DNA of 64,000 bases from the NCBI GenBank assembly GCA_910586005.1, contig CAJUHG010000004.1:11688-75687 (forward strand), read 5' to 3'. Of this stretch, positions 9,333-18,015 are shown piece after piece (positions within the stretch are counted from its first letter, which is position 1; each line of letters opens with the position of its first letter). The position numbers and the translations under genes were made by a program. This DNA is from an uncultured Lachnospiraceae bacterium. Lineage in GTDB: Bacteria; Bacillota; Clostridia; Lachnospirales; Lachnospiraceae. Under the pieces are notes generated by a model. That model made no database searches. It worked only from the letters and a program-made list of their open reading frames with translations, and was not told the DNA's origin.

Positions 9333-9497
9333 AAGGAAGTCTACTATTTCTATGCTATAGAGGCATAAATGGTGGGCGGAACTTGCTTGTTTCTATGGGG
9401 CAAGCTCCTACAGAAAAGCCGCGATTGTGGCTGTAAGGTTATGAGCAAGTAGCGAAGCGGACATCGTGCCCTGTGGGTATTGGGAATTCCCGCTTTG
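9333..9497 (+). repeat. Structured intergenic repeat, copy A
   Basis: About 165 bp between fabZ and accC that recurs, diverged, at 16897-17084. Shared blocks include AAGGAAGTC, ACTTGCTTGTTT, TAAGGTTATGAGCAAGTA, CATCGTGCCCT and CCGCTTTG. ACTTGCT (9381-9387) can pair with AGCAAGT (9444-9450) around an inner hairpin, and AAGCGG with CCGCTT near the 3' end. No ORF is evident. It ends 40 bases before the accC start. Confidence 0.75.
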
Positions 9498-9537
9498 ACA
9501 ATACTAATATAAAACTTTTATAAAAGGGGCATTTTGT

Positions 9538-10878
9538 ATGTTTCAAAAAATATTAATTGCTAACCGAGGCGAAATAGCAGTGCGGATTATTCGTGCTTGT
9601 CGGGAAATGGGAATTCTTTCTGTTGCTGTATATTCTGAGGCAGATAGAGAAGCATTACATACGCAGCTTGCAGATGAAGCAGTGTGTATTGGAAAAGCAC
9701 CTGTGTCAGATAGTTATTTAAATATGGAGCGCATTTTAAGTGCAGCAATTGCTACAAAAGCACAGGCAATTCATCCAGGATTTGGTTTTTTGTCTGAAAA
9801 TGAGCACTTTGCTAAAATGTGTGAAACTTGTGGGATTACTTTTATTGGTCCTTCTGGTGAAATTATAGCAAAGATGGGAAATAAATCACAAGCAAGAGCA
9901 ACTATGATGGATGCAGGTGTTCCAGTAGTTCCAGGAACCAAGGAACCAGTCTATGAGGCAGAACAGGGAGTGAAAATTGCAGATAGTATGGGGTATCCAG
10001 TTATGATAAAAGCATCTTCTGGTGGTGGCGGAAAGGGAATGCGTATTGCTGCGAATCATGAAGAATTTGAAAATCACTTTCATTTAGCACAACAAGAATC
10101 CATCAATGCGTTTGGGGATAATACAATGTATATTGAAAAGTATATTGAAGAACCTAGACATATTGAAATTCAGATTCTTGCAGATAAATATGGAAATACC
10201 GTGTGGTTAGGAGAACGTGATTGTTCTATCCAAAGGCGTCATCAGAAAATGTTAGAGGAATCTCCCTGTGCTATTATGGATCAATCTTTACGGGAACGTA
10301 TGGGAGACACAGCAGTACTTGCCGCAAAAGCAGCTCATTATGAAAATGCAGGAACCATTGAATTTTTATTAGATAAAAATAAGAATTTCTATTTTATGGA
10401 AATGAATACTAGGATTCAGGTAGAACACCCAGTAACAGAAATGGTAACAGGAATTGATCTTGTAAAGGAACAAATAAGAATTGCGGCAGGAGAAAAGTTA
10501 CAAATGCGGCAGGAAGATATTTTAATTAGAGGTCATGCGATTGAGTGTCGTATCAATGCTGAAAATCCAGAGAAAAATTTTATGCCCTGTCCAGGAACCA
10601 TAAAAGATTTACATTTTCCAGGAGGAAATGGTGTGCGTATTGAATCGGCTTTATATAATGGCTATACCATTCCAGCATTTTATGATTCTATGGTGGCAAA
10701 AGTAATTGTTCATGGAGAAAATCGAGAGGATGCTATTAGAAAAATGCGTAGTGCTTTAGGAGAAGTGGTAGTAGATGGAATTACTACCAATTTGGATTTT
10801 CAATATGATATTTTAAATCATCCAGTATTTTTATCGGGAAATATTAATACACATTTTATTCCAGAGTATTTTGAATAG
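9538..10878 (+). CDS. accC: Biotin carboxylase subunit of acetyl-CoA carboxylase
   Basis: A 446-residue ATP-grasp enzyme that carboxylates the biotin on AccB with bicarbonate and ATP. KILIANRGEIAVRIIRAC opens the biotin carboxylase N-domain; the glycine loop ASSGGGGKGMR and MEMNTRIQVEHPVTEMVTG mark the ATP-grasp centre. Length equals the family norm (about 450). AAAAGGGG precedes the ATG. Confidence 0.95.
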   Translation: MFQKILIANRGEIAVRIIRACREMGILSVAVYSEADREALHTQLADEAVCIGKAPVSDSYLNMERILSAAIATKAQAIHPGFGFLSENEHFAKMCETCGITFIGPSGEIIAKMGNKSQARATMMDAGVPVVPGTKEPVYEAEQGVKIADSMGYPVMIKASSGGGGKGMRIAANHEEFENHFHLAQQESINAFGDNTMYIEKYIEEPRHIEIQILADKYGNTVWLGERDCSIQRRHQKMLEESPCAIMDQSLRERMGDTAVLAAKAAHYENAGTIEFLLDKNKNFYFMEMNTRIQVEHPVTEMVTGIDLVKEQIRIAAGEKLQMRQEDILIRGHAIECRINAENPEKNFMPCPGTIKDLHFPGGNGVRIESALYNGYTIPAFYDSMVAKVIVHGENREDAIRKMRSALGEVVVDGITTNLDFQYDILNHPVFLSGNINTHFIPEYFE

Positions 10879-10904
10879 TGAAATTTAAGAAAGTAGGGAA
10901 ATAA

Positions 10905-12590
10905 ATGCTGAAATTTAAAAAAACCAGTTATATTCCAATATTAGGAAAAGAACCAACCGTGCCAGAAGGTTTATGGATAAAGTGTGATACATGTGGAGAG
11001 TTACTCTACAAAGAAGACGTAAGGCAGAATCATTATATTTGTTATAAATGTGGGAAATATTTCCGTATTTCTACCAAGAAACGTCTGAGATTGGTTTCAG
11101 ATAAAGGAACTTATGAAAAATGGGAAGAAGGTCTAGAACATAAAGACCCTTTAGATTATCCAGATTATCCAGAAAAAATTACAGCATTAAAGGAACGTTT
11201 GAAAATTGATGAAGCAGTAACTTGTGGAGCATGTACGATTCATGGAGAAAAGGCTGTTGTTTGTGTTTGTGATGGTAGATTTTTAATGGGAAGCATGGGT
11301 TATGTAGTAGGAGAAAAAATCACAAAAACGGTAGAACGAGCAACAGAAGAAAAATTGCCAGTGATAATTTTTACTTGTTCTGGTGGTGCAAGAATGCAAG
11401 AAGGTATTGTTTCTTTAATGCAGATGGCAAAAACTTCTGCTGCTTTAAAGCGTCATTCTGAAGCGGGTCTTTTATATATTTCTGTATTGACCGATCCTAC
11501 AACAGGAGGTGTAACTGCTAGTTTTGCTATGTTAGGTGATATTATTTTAGCAGAGCCAGGTGCATTGGTGGGATTTGCTGGACCAAGAGTTATTGAGCAA
11601 ACCATTCGCCAGAAGTTACCAGAAGGTTTTCAAAGAGCAGAATTTTTAAAAGAACATGGGTTGATTGATAATGTTGTAGAACGTGAAGATTTAAAAGATA
11701 CACTTGCAAAATTAATTGTTATGCATAGAAAATCAGAGGCTATAGAAGCATTAATTCCAAATCGTAGAAAAAATCCTATGGAATCGAAACATTTTCAGAA
11801 GCAAGAAAGGGTATCTGCATGGGAAAGAGTACAGCGTGCGCGAAATCAAGAGCGCCCTGGAGCATTAGACTATATTCAAGAAATTTTTACAGATTTTTTG
11901 GAATTGCATGGAGACCGTCATTTTGCTGATGATGGAGCAATTGTAGGGGGCATAGGGTATTTTGATGGATGTCCAGTAACTGTGATTGGCCAACAAAAAG
12001 GTAAAACAACAAAAGAAAATATTACAAGAAATTTTGGAATGCCATCTCCTGAAGGATATAGAAAAGCATTGCGATTGATGAAACAGGCTGAAAAGTTTCA
12101 CAGACCTATTGTCTGTTTTGTAGATACTCCAGGAGCCTTTTGTGGTATGGAAGCAGAGGAACGAGGACAAGGAGAAGCGATTGCAAGAAATCTTTTTGAA
12201 ATGTCAGATTTGAAAGTTCCTATTTTAAGTATTGTGATTGGAGAAGGCGGTAGTGGTGGAGCATTGGCTCTTGCTGTAGGAAATGAAGTTTGGATGATGG
12301 AAAATGCTACTTATACGATTTTATCTCCAGAAGGGTTTGCTTCTATTATGTGGAAAGATGCATCTTTAGCACCAAAAGCGGCAGAAAGAATGCGAGTAAC
12401 AGCGGCAGATTTAAAAGAACTTGGTATTATTGAGAAAATTATTCGGGAACCACAGCCTGCCAATGCGCAGAATGTAGAAAAAATTGCAGAAATTATGCAA
12501 GAAGAAATCCGTAGATTTTTACATCATTATCTTCCAATGAATGAACAGCAGCTAGTAGCACAACGATATGAGAGATTTCGGAAAATGTAG
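10905..12590 (+). CDS. accDA: Fused acetyl-CoA carboxylase carboxyltransferase, beta-alpha (AccD-AccA)
   Basis: One uninterrupted 561-residue frame joins both carboxyltransferase subunits. Residues 1 to about 285 are AccD with its zinc ribbon (Cys27, Cys30, Cys46, Cys49) and the GGARMQEG oxyanion region. From about 290 the sequence is Acc[46 protein letters not shown] and [10 protein letters not shown]. The AccA half (about 270 residues) lacks the longer N-terminus of the E. coli protein, as in streptococci. The fusion forces a 1:1 ratio of subunits that are separate genes in E. coli and Streptococcus. It makes malonyl-CoA for the same operon. Confidence 0.92.
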   Translation: MLKFKKTSYIPILGKEPTVPEGLWIKCDTCGELLYKEDVRQNHYICYKCGKYFRISTKKRLRLVSDKGTYEKWEEGLEHKDPLDYPDYPEKITALKERLKIDEAVTCGACTIHGEKAVVCVCDGRFLMGSMGYVVGEKITKTVERATEEKLPVIIFTCSGGARMQEGIVSLMQMAKTSAALKRHSEAGLLYISVLTDPTTGGVTASFAMLGDIILAEPGALVGFAGPRVIEQTIRQKLPEGFQRAEFLKEHGLIDNVVEREDLKDTLAKLIVMHRKSEAIEALIPNRRKNPMESKHFQKQERVSAWERVQRARNQERPGALDYIQEIFTDFLELHGDRHFADDGAIVGGIGYFDGCPVTVIGQQKGKTTKENITRNFGMPSPEGYRKALRLMKQAEKFHRPIVCFVDTPGAFCGMEAEERGQGEAIARNLFEMSDLKVPILSIVIGEGGSGGALALAVGNEVWMMENATYTILSPEGFASIMWKDASLAPKAAERMRVTAADLKELGIIEKIIREPQPANAQNVEKIAEIMQEEIRRFLHHYLPMNEQQLVAQRYERFRKM

Positions 12591-12599
12591 GTGAAAAAT

Positions 12600-13649
12600 A
12601 TGAGCAAACCACTGGTAATAGGAGATTTAATAGCACCTATTCCTGTAATACAAGGAGGCATGGGGGTAGGGGTTAGTCTTTCTAATTTGGCAGGAAATGT
12701 AGCGAAGTGTGGCGGAATTGGAATTATTTCTACTGCACAAATTGGTTATCAGGAACCAGAATTTGATCAACATCCCATTGAGACTAATTTAAAGGCAATT
12801 AAAACACAAATACAACGAGCAAAAGAAATAGCTCAAGGAGGGATTGTAGGTGTAAATATTATGGTGGCAACCAAAAAATATGAAGAATATGTGCGGGCAG
12901 CAGTAAAGGCAGGTGCAGATTTAATTATATCTGGTGCAGGACTTCCAACACTGTTGCCAGTTTTTGTAGAAAAAGCCAAGACAAAAATAGCACCTATTGT
13001 ATCATCTATAAAATCTGCATCAGTTATTTGTAAATTATGGGATAGAAAATATAAAAGATGTCCCGATTTAGTGGTAATTGAGGGACCAAAGGCAGGAGGT
13101 CACCTTGGATTTAGTTTAGAAGAATTAAATACGATTACAGATGAAGAATATGAAAAAGAAATAAAAGGCATTATAGAAATAATCAAACAATATGAGGAGA
13201 AATATCAATCTAAAATTCCTGTGGTGGTTGCAGGAGGAATTTATGATAAACAAGATATGAAACATGCATTAGAGATAGGAGCAGATGGAGTACAAGTTGC
13301 TACTCGTTTTGTAACCACCTATGAATGTGATGCAAGTGAAGCCTACAAACAATCATATATCCATGCAACAAAAGAAGATATTCAAATTGTAAAAAGTCCT
13401 GTGGGAATGCCAGGACGTGCAATTAACAATACATTTATTCACAAAAAAGATAAAAATGTAACTTGGAAATGTCATCAATGTTTAGAAAAGTGTAATCAGA
13501 AAGATATTCCTTATTGTATTACAGATGCATTGGTGAATGCTGTAAAAGGTAATCTGGATGATGGATTGATTTTCTGTGGTGAAAATGCTTGGCGTGCTCA
13601 AAAGATGGAACATGTATCAGAGATAATGGAAGAATTTTCAGATGTATAG
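12600..13649 (+). CDS. Nitronate monooxygenase / FabK-like flavoprotein with four-cysteine tail
   Basis: A 349-residue FMN TIM-barrel protein of the nitronate monooxygenase/FabK family. IPVIQGGMGVGVS near the start, GPKAGGHLG with His168, and VVVAGGIYDKQD plus GADGVQVATRF mark the flavin site. Unlike FabK it carries a tail with Cys291, Cys294, Cys298 and Cys306 (CHQCLEKC...PYC), which could bind an iron-sulfur cluster or zinc. It follows accDA by 9 bases, so it is probably translated from the fab/acc transcript. The ATG at 12600 follows TAGGTGA; an in-frame GTG at 12591 touches the accDA stop. Substrate unknown; a second reductase for lipid precursors is one possibility. Confidence 0.8.
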   Translation: MSKPLVIGDLIAPIPVIQGGMGVGVSLSNLAGNVAKCGGIGIISTAQIGYQEPEFDQHPIETNLKAIKTQIQRAKEIAQGGIVGVNIMVATKKYEEYVRAAVKAGADLIISGAGLPTLLPVFVEKAKTKIAPIVSSIKSASVICKLWDRKYKRCPDLVVIEGPKAGGHLGFSLEELNTITDEEYEKEIKGIIEIIKQYEEKYQSKIPVVVAGGIYDKQDMKHALEIGADGVQVATRFVTTYECDASEAYKQSYIHATKEDIQIVKSPVGMPGRAINNTFIHKKDKNVTWKCHQCLEKCNQKDIPYCITDALVNAVKGNLDDGLIFCGENAWRAQKMEHVSEIMEEFSDV

Positions 13650-13768
13650 TATTCCTTTCCCTTTTCGTTTCATAAGATTTTTGTCTCTCTATAGATGGTA
13701 AGGAATAAAAAATTGTCTTGTTAAGAGTAAAATCTCCTAAATGCCTTTGGCATTCTTGCATTTCATTC

Positions 13769-13809
13769 AACACAATAGAACGTTAGCAAAGCGTACGTTC
13801 TATTGTGTT
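13769..13809 (+). terminator. Perfect 15-bp hairpin at the end of the fatty-acid operon
   Basis: The arms 13769-13783 and 13795-13809 are perfect complements with the 11-base loop TAGCAAAGCGT. It lies 120 bases after the last gene of the operon. The T-run after it is weak, so termination is likely but not certain; the loop is shared with other hairpins in the window. Confidence 0.6.
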
Positions 13810-13942
13810 AGCTTATTTCTATACACATCAATATGAAAAAGGACTATGGTATTAAGTATTAAAAATACAAGATAAGGTATTTGATAAATAATAACTTCTT
13901 GTATAGAATTTTCTTAATGCAATAGCCCTTTTTTTATTTATG

Positions 13943-13980
13943 ACAATAAAAAGTTGGCAAAGCGTGCTTTTATTGTTTTT
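13943..13980 (+). terminator. Rho-independent terminator
   Basis: ACAATAAAAAG pairs with CTTTTATTGT (one bulged A) around the loop TTGGCAAAGCGTG and is followed directly by TTTTT. It is the second terminator-like hairpin in this gap and shares the GCAAAGCGT loop with the first. Confidence 0.65.
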
Positions 13981-14059
13981 CCAAGTTATCTTTGAGAATA
14001 GCATTTATAATATAAGCTTAAATTATTAGAATAAAATAAAAAACTAAAAGAAAAATATC

Positions 14060-14088
14060 TTTCCAAATCTTTCTTAAATTGTTATAAT
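14060..14088 (+). promoter_or_regulatory. Possible promoter of the GH13-like gene
   Basis: TATAAT at 14083-14088 with TTTCCA 17 bases upstream, following the terminator and 124 bases before the chosen start. The -35 match is only partial. Confidence 0.35.
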
Positions 14089-14211
14089 AAAATAAACTCA
14101 CAAAAATAATTGTTCAGAAACTTGTTTCACAGAAGAATATTTGTGTGTGAACAAGGGAAGGAACAGAATAGTTACAGAAAAGATAAAGAGGCAACATTAG
14201 GGAGGACATAT

Positions 14212-16185
14212 ATGAATTTTCAAATCTGTTCCAGATATCAGGAAAAGGCAGGTGTAACAAAACAAAAAGATAGTATTATATTTTCCATACAAGCAGCAAG
14301 AAACTCCACCTGCAATTTGCTGTTGTATCCAAAAAATGATAATTCCGTTCAGAGGATTTCTATGAATTCAATGGGAAACTGTGATACAGTTTATACAGTT
14401 GAAATTCCTGGACTGGATTGGAAAAATTATAATTATAATTTTGAAATAAATGGGGAGGAAATAATTGATACGTATGCCCGTAGAATTGTTGGAAGAGAAG
14501 TATGGGCAGATGAAACGCGTAGACCCAGAGAACAAAAAGAGGAACCATTTGTCCCTAAAAGAGAACAAAAAAATATATCACAAGAATTGACACAGACAGA
14601 TAAAACTTCTATAAGAAAAAAACAAAAAGCAAAAAAAAGTGTTAATAAAATTAAAGGTTCCTTTTATTTTTCTGATTTTAAGTGGAAAGACAAGGAATAT
14701 CAGAAAATAAAAAAAGAAAATATGATAATTTACAAACTCCATGTGCGGGGATTTACTATGGGCATGAGAGGGGAATTAAACCGTCATGGAACAGTAGAGA
14801 CAATCGAGCGAAAGTTAGATTATCTCAGAGAATTAGGAATTACTACACTACTTTTTATGCCAGTGTATGAATTTGAAGAGATACTTATGTTAGATGAGAG
14901 TAAGGAGCAGGAACATCCAAAGGATCTAATTAATTATTGGGGGTATACCAAAGGAAATTATTTCGCTCCCAAGGCTTCTTTTCTTGGGAAAGACCACAAT
15001 CCAGATAATCTAAAACATCTGATTCAAAAAATGCATGAAAAGCAAATGGAATGCATCTTAGAGTTTTATTTTCCAGAAAAGACAAATCCACATTTAATTA
15101 TTGATGTTTTTCACTATTGGCACCAAGAATATCATGTAGATGGTTTTCGTTTTCTTGGTAATCCAGCGATAGCAGAATTGTTAGCTGTAGATGGTAAATT
15201 AAGTGGTTGTAAGCTGTTTTTTGAAAGCTTTAGAGAGGAATTAGCACAAGATAATCAACGTTTTGGTCCTGAATTGTTTTCTTATAATGAGGAATTTCTT
15301 TATGGGATACGTAAAGTATTGAACCATCAAGGAGGCAGTATTTTTGAATTTGCTTGTCAGATGCGTAGACAGCAAAATCATCAAGGATTTGTTAATTTTA
15401 TTGCGGAAAATAATGGTTTTACTTTATGGGATGTGTTTTCTTATGAGCACAAACATAATGAACAAAATAGAGAAGGAAACAGAGATGGGAATGACTGGAA
15501 TTGTAGTGGAAATTGTGGTCAAGAAGGAATTAGTAGAAAGCGATATATTAACGAACTTAGAAAACGTCAAGTGAAAAATGCTTTGGCAGTAGTTTTCTTT
15601 GCACAAGGAATACCAATGATTTGGATGGGGGATGAATGTGTCAACAGTCAAGGCGGTAATAACAATGCATATTGCCAAGACAATGAGATAGGATGGAAGG
15701 ATTGGAAACCTACTGCAATGGGAAAACAAATAACTGCCTATGTTAAGCAGCTTTCCAAAATTAGAAAAGCATATCCAATGTTATGTAGTCCTAGTCCCTA
15801 TCAATTTTATGATTATGCTAATAAAGGTTATCCTGATTTATCCTATCATAGTGATGGAGGTTGGCAGATAGATTTTGAAATGAATCGAGGATTTATTGGA
15901 ATGTTTTATTCAGGAGCCTATTCAGGACTAGAGGAAAATTTGTATGTAGCATATAATTTTCAGAATGTTTCTCAGACGTTTGCATTGCCAAAAGGAATGG
16001 AATGGAAATTACTTTTGGATACTTCTCAAGAACCAGCAATATTTGAGAAACCTAAGAATCTGATAGATATAAAAGAAATTTTAGTAGATAGTCAGTCAAT
16101 CTGCCTGTTGAGTGGAAAAAAATTATTAGAAGGAAAATCTAGAAAAAAAGGGAGGAAAATAAAAAAGGAGAGCCGTGATGACTGA
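14212..16185 (+). CDS. GH13 glycogen-debranching-type protein lacking catalytic residues (pseudoenzyme)
   Basis: A 657-residue protein with an N-terminal beta domain like CBM48 (about 1-95), a charged linker rich in Lys/Gln (about 100-150) and an alpha-amylase barrel from MIIYKLHVRGFTMG on. The region YWGYTKGNYFAP and a late stretch (NREGNRDGNDWNCSGNCG, GNNNAYCQDNEIGW) match isoamylase/GlgX enzymes closely. Yet the nucleophile Asp of GFRFD is Leu315 (VDGFRFLGNP), the His-Asp of the fourth conserved region (AHDGFTL) is Asn400-Asn401 (AENNGFTL), and the first region DVVYNH is gone (ILEFYFPEKTN). I infer it is not a hydrolase but may still bind glucan. The ATG follows GGGAGG. It overlaps the next start. 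Confidence 0.8.
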   Translation: MNFQICSRYQEKAGVTKQKDSIIFSIQAARNSTCNLLLYPKNDNSVQRISMNSMGNCDTVYTVEIPGLDWKNYNYNFEINGEEIIDTYARRIVGREVWADETRRPREQKEEPFVPKREQKNISQELTQTDKTSIRKKQKAKKSVNKIKGSFYFSDFKWKDKEYQKIKKENMIIYKLHVRGFTMGMRGELNRHGTVETIERKLDYLRELGITTLLFMPVYEFEEILMLDESKEQEHPKDLINYWGYTKGNYFAPKASFLGKDHNPDNLKHLIQKMHEKQMECILEFYFPEKTNPHLIIDVFHYWHQEYHVDGFRFLGNPAIAELLAVDGKLSGCKLFFESFREELAQDNQRFGPELFSYNEEFLYGIRKVLNHQGGSIFEFACQMRRQQNHQGFVNFIAENNGFTLWDVFSYEHKHNEQNREGNRDGNDWNCSGNCGQEGISRKRYINELRKRQVKNALAVVFFAQGIPMIWMGDECVNSQGGNNNAYCQDNEIGWKDWKPTAMGKQITAYVKQLSKIRKAYPMLCSPSPYQFYDYANKGYPDLSYHSDGGWQIDFEMNRGFIGMFYSGAYSGLEENLYVAYNFQNVSQTFALPKGMEWKLLLDTSQEPAIFEKPKNLIDIKEILVDSQSICLLSGKKLLEGKSRKKGRKIKKESRDD

Positions 16186-16840
16186 GCGAAAGTTTGGTAT
16201 TAGTGGATTTATATTAAAATGTTTTGCTATGCTTTGCATGTTAATTGACCATACAGGTGCTATTTTATTTCCACAGTACATGCAATTGAGAATTGTTGGG
16301 AGACTTGCATTCCCTATTTACTGTTTTCTCTTAGTGGAAGGTGCTATGCATACAAAAGATATAAGAAAATATGAAAGAAGGCTTTTCATTTTTGCATTAT
16401 TCTCAGAATTGCCTTTTGACCTAGCATTTTATCGAAGTGTAGATTTCAGACATCAAAATGTATTTTTTACATTATTTTTGGGATTAATCATTGTTGATCT
16501 ATACCAAAACTGCAAAAATAGATGGATAGTTTGTGCTCTTTCTTTTCTTGGTTTGGTGTTAGCAGAATTCTTATGCACAGATTATGGTGCTGGTGGTATT
16601 ATCATTATTATCTGTTTTTATTGTTTGTATCAATATTTTTTTATAAGACAGGTAGCTTTTGCTGTAATAAATCTTGCTCTTTTTGGAATAACTATTCAGG
16701 CCTATGCAGGATTTGCAGCGATTCCTTTACTTCTATATAATGGAAAAAAGGGTGTTTCTATGAAGTATTTCTTTTATATTTTTTATCCTGCACATTTATT
16801 AATTTTATATATTATATGTAAAATTATGTATTTATCTTAA
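16178..16840 (+). CDS. TraX family membrane protein
   Basis: A 220-residue, very hydrophobic protein with about six membrane segments. The N-terminal LKCFAMLCMLIDHTGAILFP, GRLAFPIYCFLLVEGAMHT, ELPFDLAF and QNVFFTLFLGL follow the TraX pattern. TraX N-acetylates F-pilin in E. coli plasmids, but chromosomal TraX-like proteins in Firmicutes are not tied to conjugation and may be acyltransferases of surface polymers. The ATG at 16178 follows AAAAAGGAG and overlaps the end of the GH13-like gene by 8 bases, so the two are translationally coupled. Function in this host unknown. Confidence 0.82.
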   Translation: MTERKFGISGFILKCFAMLCMLIDHTGAILFPQYMQLRIVGRLAFPIYCFLLVEGAMHTKDIRKYERRLFIFALFSELPFDLAFYRSVDFRHQNVFFTLFLGLIIVDLYQNCKNRWIVCALSFLGLVLAEFLCTDYGAGGIIIIICFYCLYQYFFIRQVAFAVINLALFGITIQAYAGFAAIPLLLYNGKKGVSMKYFFYIFYPAHLLILYIICKIMYLS

Positions 16841-16896
16841 AGATTACTTTCAAAAGTTCTGAATTCTGAAGATGTTCTTGAAAGTTTAAACTTATC

Positions 16897-17084
16897 AAGG
16901 AAGTCCACCATTTCCATGTCACAGAGATATAAGTGGCGGGTGGAGACTTGCTTGTTTTAGTGGGGAGTACAAACTCCCACTAAAAAGTTGTAATAGCAGC
17001 TATAAGGTTATGAGCAAGTAGTGAAGCGAACATCGTGCCCTTTGGGGATACCATGCCCTGTGGGGATTGCAAATATCCGCTTTG
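16897..17084 (+). repeat. Structured intergenic repeat, copy B
   Basis: About 188 bp between the TraX-like gene and the DUF5662-like gene, related to 9333-9497. ACTTGCT (16946-16952) pairs with AGCAAGT (17013-17019) as in copy A. The inner hairpin here is TTTTAGTGGG...CCCACTAAAA, whereas copy A has a different but still pairing sequence at that place. It carries an additional GTGCCCT/TGCCCTGTGGGG stretch near 17035-17065. It ends 40 bases before the next start codon, the same distance as copy A. Confidence 0.75.
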
Positions 17085-17123
17085 CCTCTAAGAATTTTAA
17101 TCATAATAGGAGTGCGATATCAT

Positions 17124-17675
17124 ATGAAAATTTTGCAGCATTTAAAAACAATTAACCATCATAAAATGCTTGTAATGAAAGGATGTTTTAAAGTAGGATT
17201 GTATAAACAGGGATTATTACATGATTTATCCAAATATACACCTACAGAGTTTTTTGTAGGGTGTAAGTATTACCAAGGTAATTTAAGTCCTAATAATATG
17301 GAACGAAAGAAAAAGGGATATTCTTCTGCTTGGTTACATCATAAAGGTAAAAATAAGCACCACTTAGAATATTGGATTGATTATGGTGCAGGCGAAAACA
17401 AAGATATAACAGGTATGAAAATGCCAATAAAATATGTAGTAGAAATGTTTATAGATCGTATGTCTGCATCCAAAAACTACCAAAAGGAAAAGTATACGGA
17501 TCGCAGCCCATTAGAATATTATGAAAATGGAAAGAGTTATCATATTATACATGAAGATACCAGAATATTACTTGAAAGATTGTTGCATATGTTGGCAGAA
17601 AAAGGAGAAGATACCACTTTTCACTACATTAAAAAGGTGGTGTTAAAGAAAAAAAATTATGGAAAGCACCAATAA
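17124..17675 (+). CDS. DUF5662-like protein of unknown function
   Basis: A 183-residue soluble protein. The N-terminal half has a run of His residues in HHKMLVMKGCFK and LLHDLSKYTPTEF, and WLHHKGKNKHHLEYW follows, a layout that suggests a metal site of the HD type. It matches my recollection of the DUF5662 family, frequent in Clostridia. The ATG at 17124 follows TAGGAG; earlier in-frame codons fall inside the repeat and lack a ribosome site. It stands alone, after a structured repeat. I give no function. Confidence 0.7.
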   Translation: MKILQHLKTINHHKMLVMKGCFKVGLYKQGLLHDLSKYTPTEFFVGCKYYQGNLSPNNMERKKKGYSSAWLHHKGKNKHHLEYWIDYGAGENKDITGMKMPIKYVVEMFIDRMSASKNYQKEKYTDRSPLEYYENGKSYHIIHEDTRILLERLLHMLAEKGEDTTFHYIKKVVLKKKNYGKHQ

Positions 17676-17705
17676 AAATGGTTCTTTACTAATAAGTGGG
17701 AGCTA

Positions 17706-17734
17706 TATCCCCATCTGATATACATCGGCGGATT
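17706..17734 (-). repeat. Short dispersed repeat, copy 1 (minus orientation)
   Basis: Read on the minus strand this is AATCCGCCG, a 3-base spacer, then TATATCAGATGGGGATA. The same blocks with a slightly longer spacer occur on the plus strand at 22007-22037. It lies in a loop closed by GGAGCTA/TAGCTCC, between the DUF5662-like and DUF4250 genes. Confidence 0.65.
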
Positions 17735-17838
17735 AGCTCCTAATAAAAATTAATGTTTTAGATTTGATACCTTGTGACATGCCGAATGCATAATGGGGTA
17801 TCATTATTGACAATTATGATTAAAGTAGATTTCATTAC

Positions 17839-18015
17839 TTATACAAATTGGTTTTTTTCAGGTTTATAATGATAATTAATAGTCGCAAGCGTTTTTGTAA
17901 GTTCTTCTTGAGAAATGCCATAGCTTTTACAGAGATCTTCTAAAGAAGAATAATGATTTCTTAAGTGAGTGTTGATAAAACTTAATAATATAACAGGGTC
18001 TTTTGGTAAATTCAT
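17839..18015 (-). CDS. DUF4250 domain-containing small protein
   Basis: A 58-residue minus-strand gene. The ATG is preceded by AGAGGAGG at good spacing. The product starts MNLPKDPVILLSFINTHLR, continues with SSLEDLCKSYGISQEEL and ends YKPEKNQFV. These are the features I recall for the DUF4250 family, a short helix-turn-helix-like protein widespread in Lachnospiraceae and related Clostridia. Function unknown; the SQEEL segment resembles a recognition-helix region. It stands alone between two plus-strand genes. Confidence 0.8.
   Translation of the reverse strand: MNLPKDPVILLSFINTHLRNHYSSLEDLCKSYGISQEELTKTLATINYHYKPEKNQFV

Larger units (their letters stand above)
13650..14211. other. 562-base intergenic gap with hairpins
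   Basis: The gap separates the fatty-acid operon from the GH13-like gene. It contains a small AATGCC/GGCATT hairpin (about 13740), a perfect 15-bp hairpin (13769-13809), a T-tailed terminator (13943-13980) and a -10-like TATAAT at 14083-14088. I see no credible ORF. The upstream in-frame extension of the GH13 frame (from 14110) lacks a ribosome site. Confidence 0.6.

Noticed and set aside
14110..14211. N-terminal extension of the GH13-like protein
   Set aside because: The upstream in-frame codons have no ribosome site, while ATG 14212 follows GGGAGG and gives a CBM48-like start.
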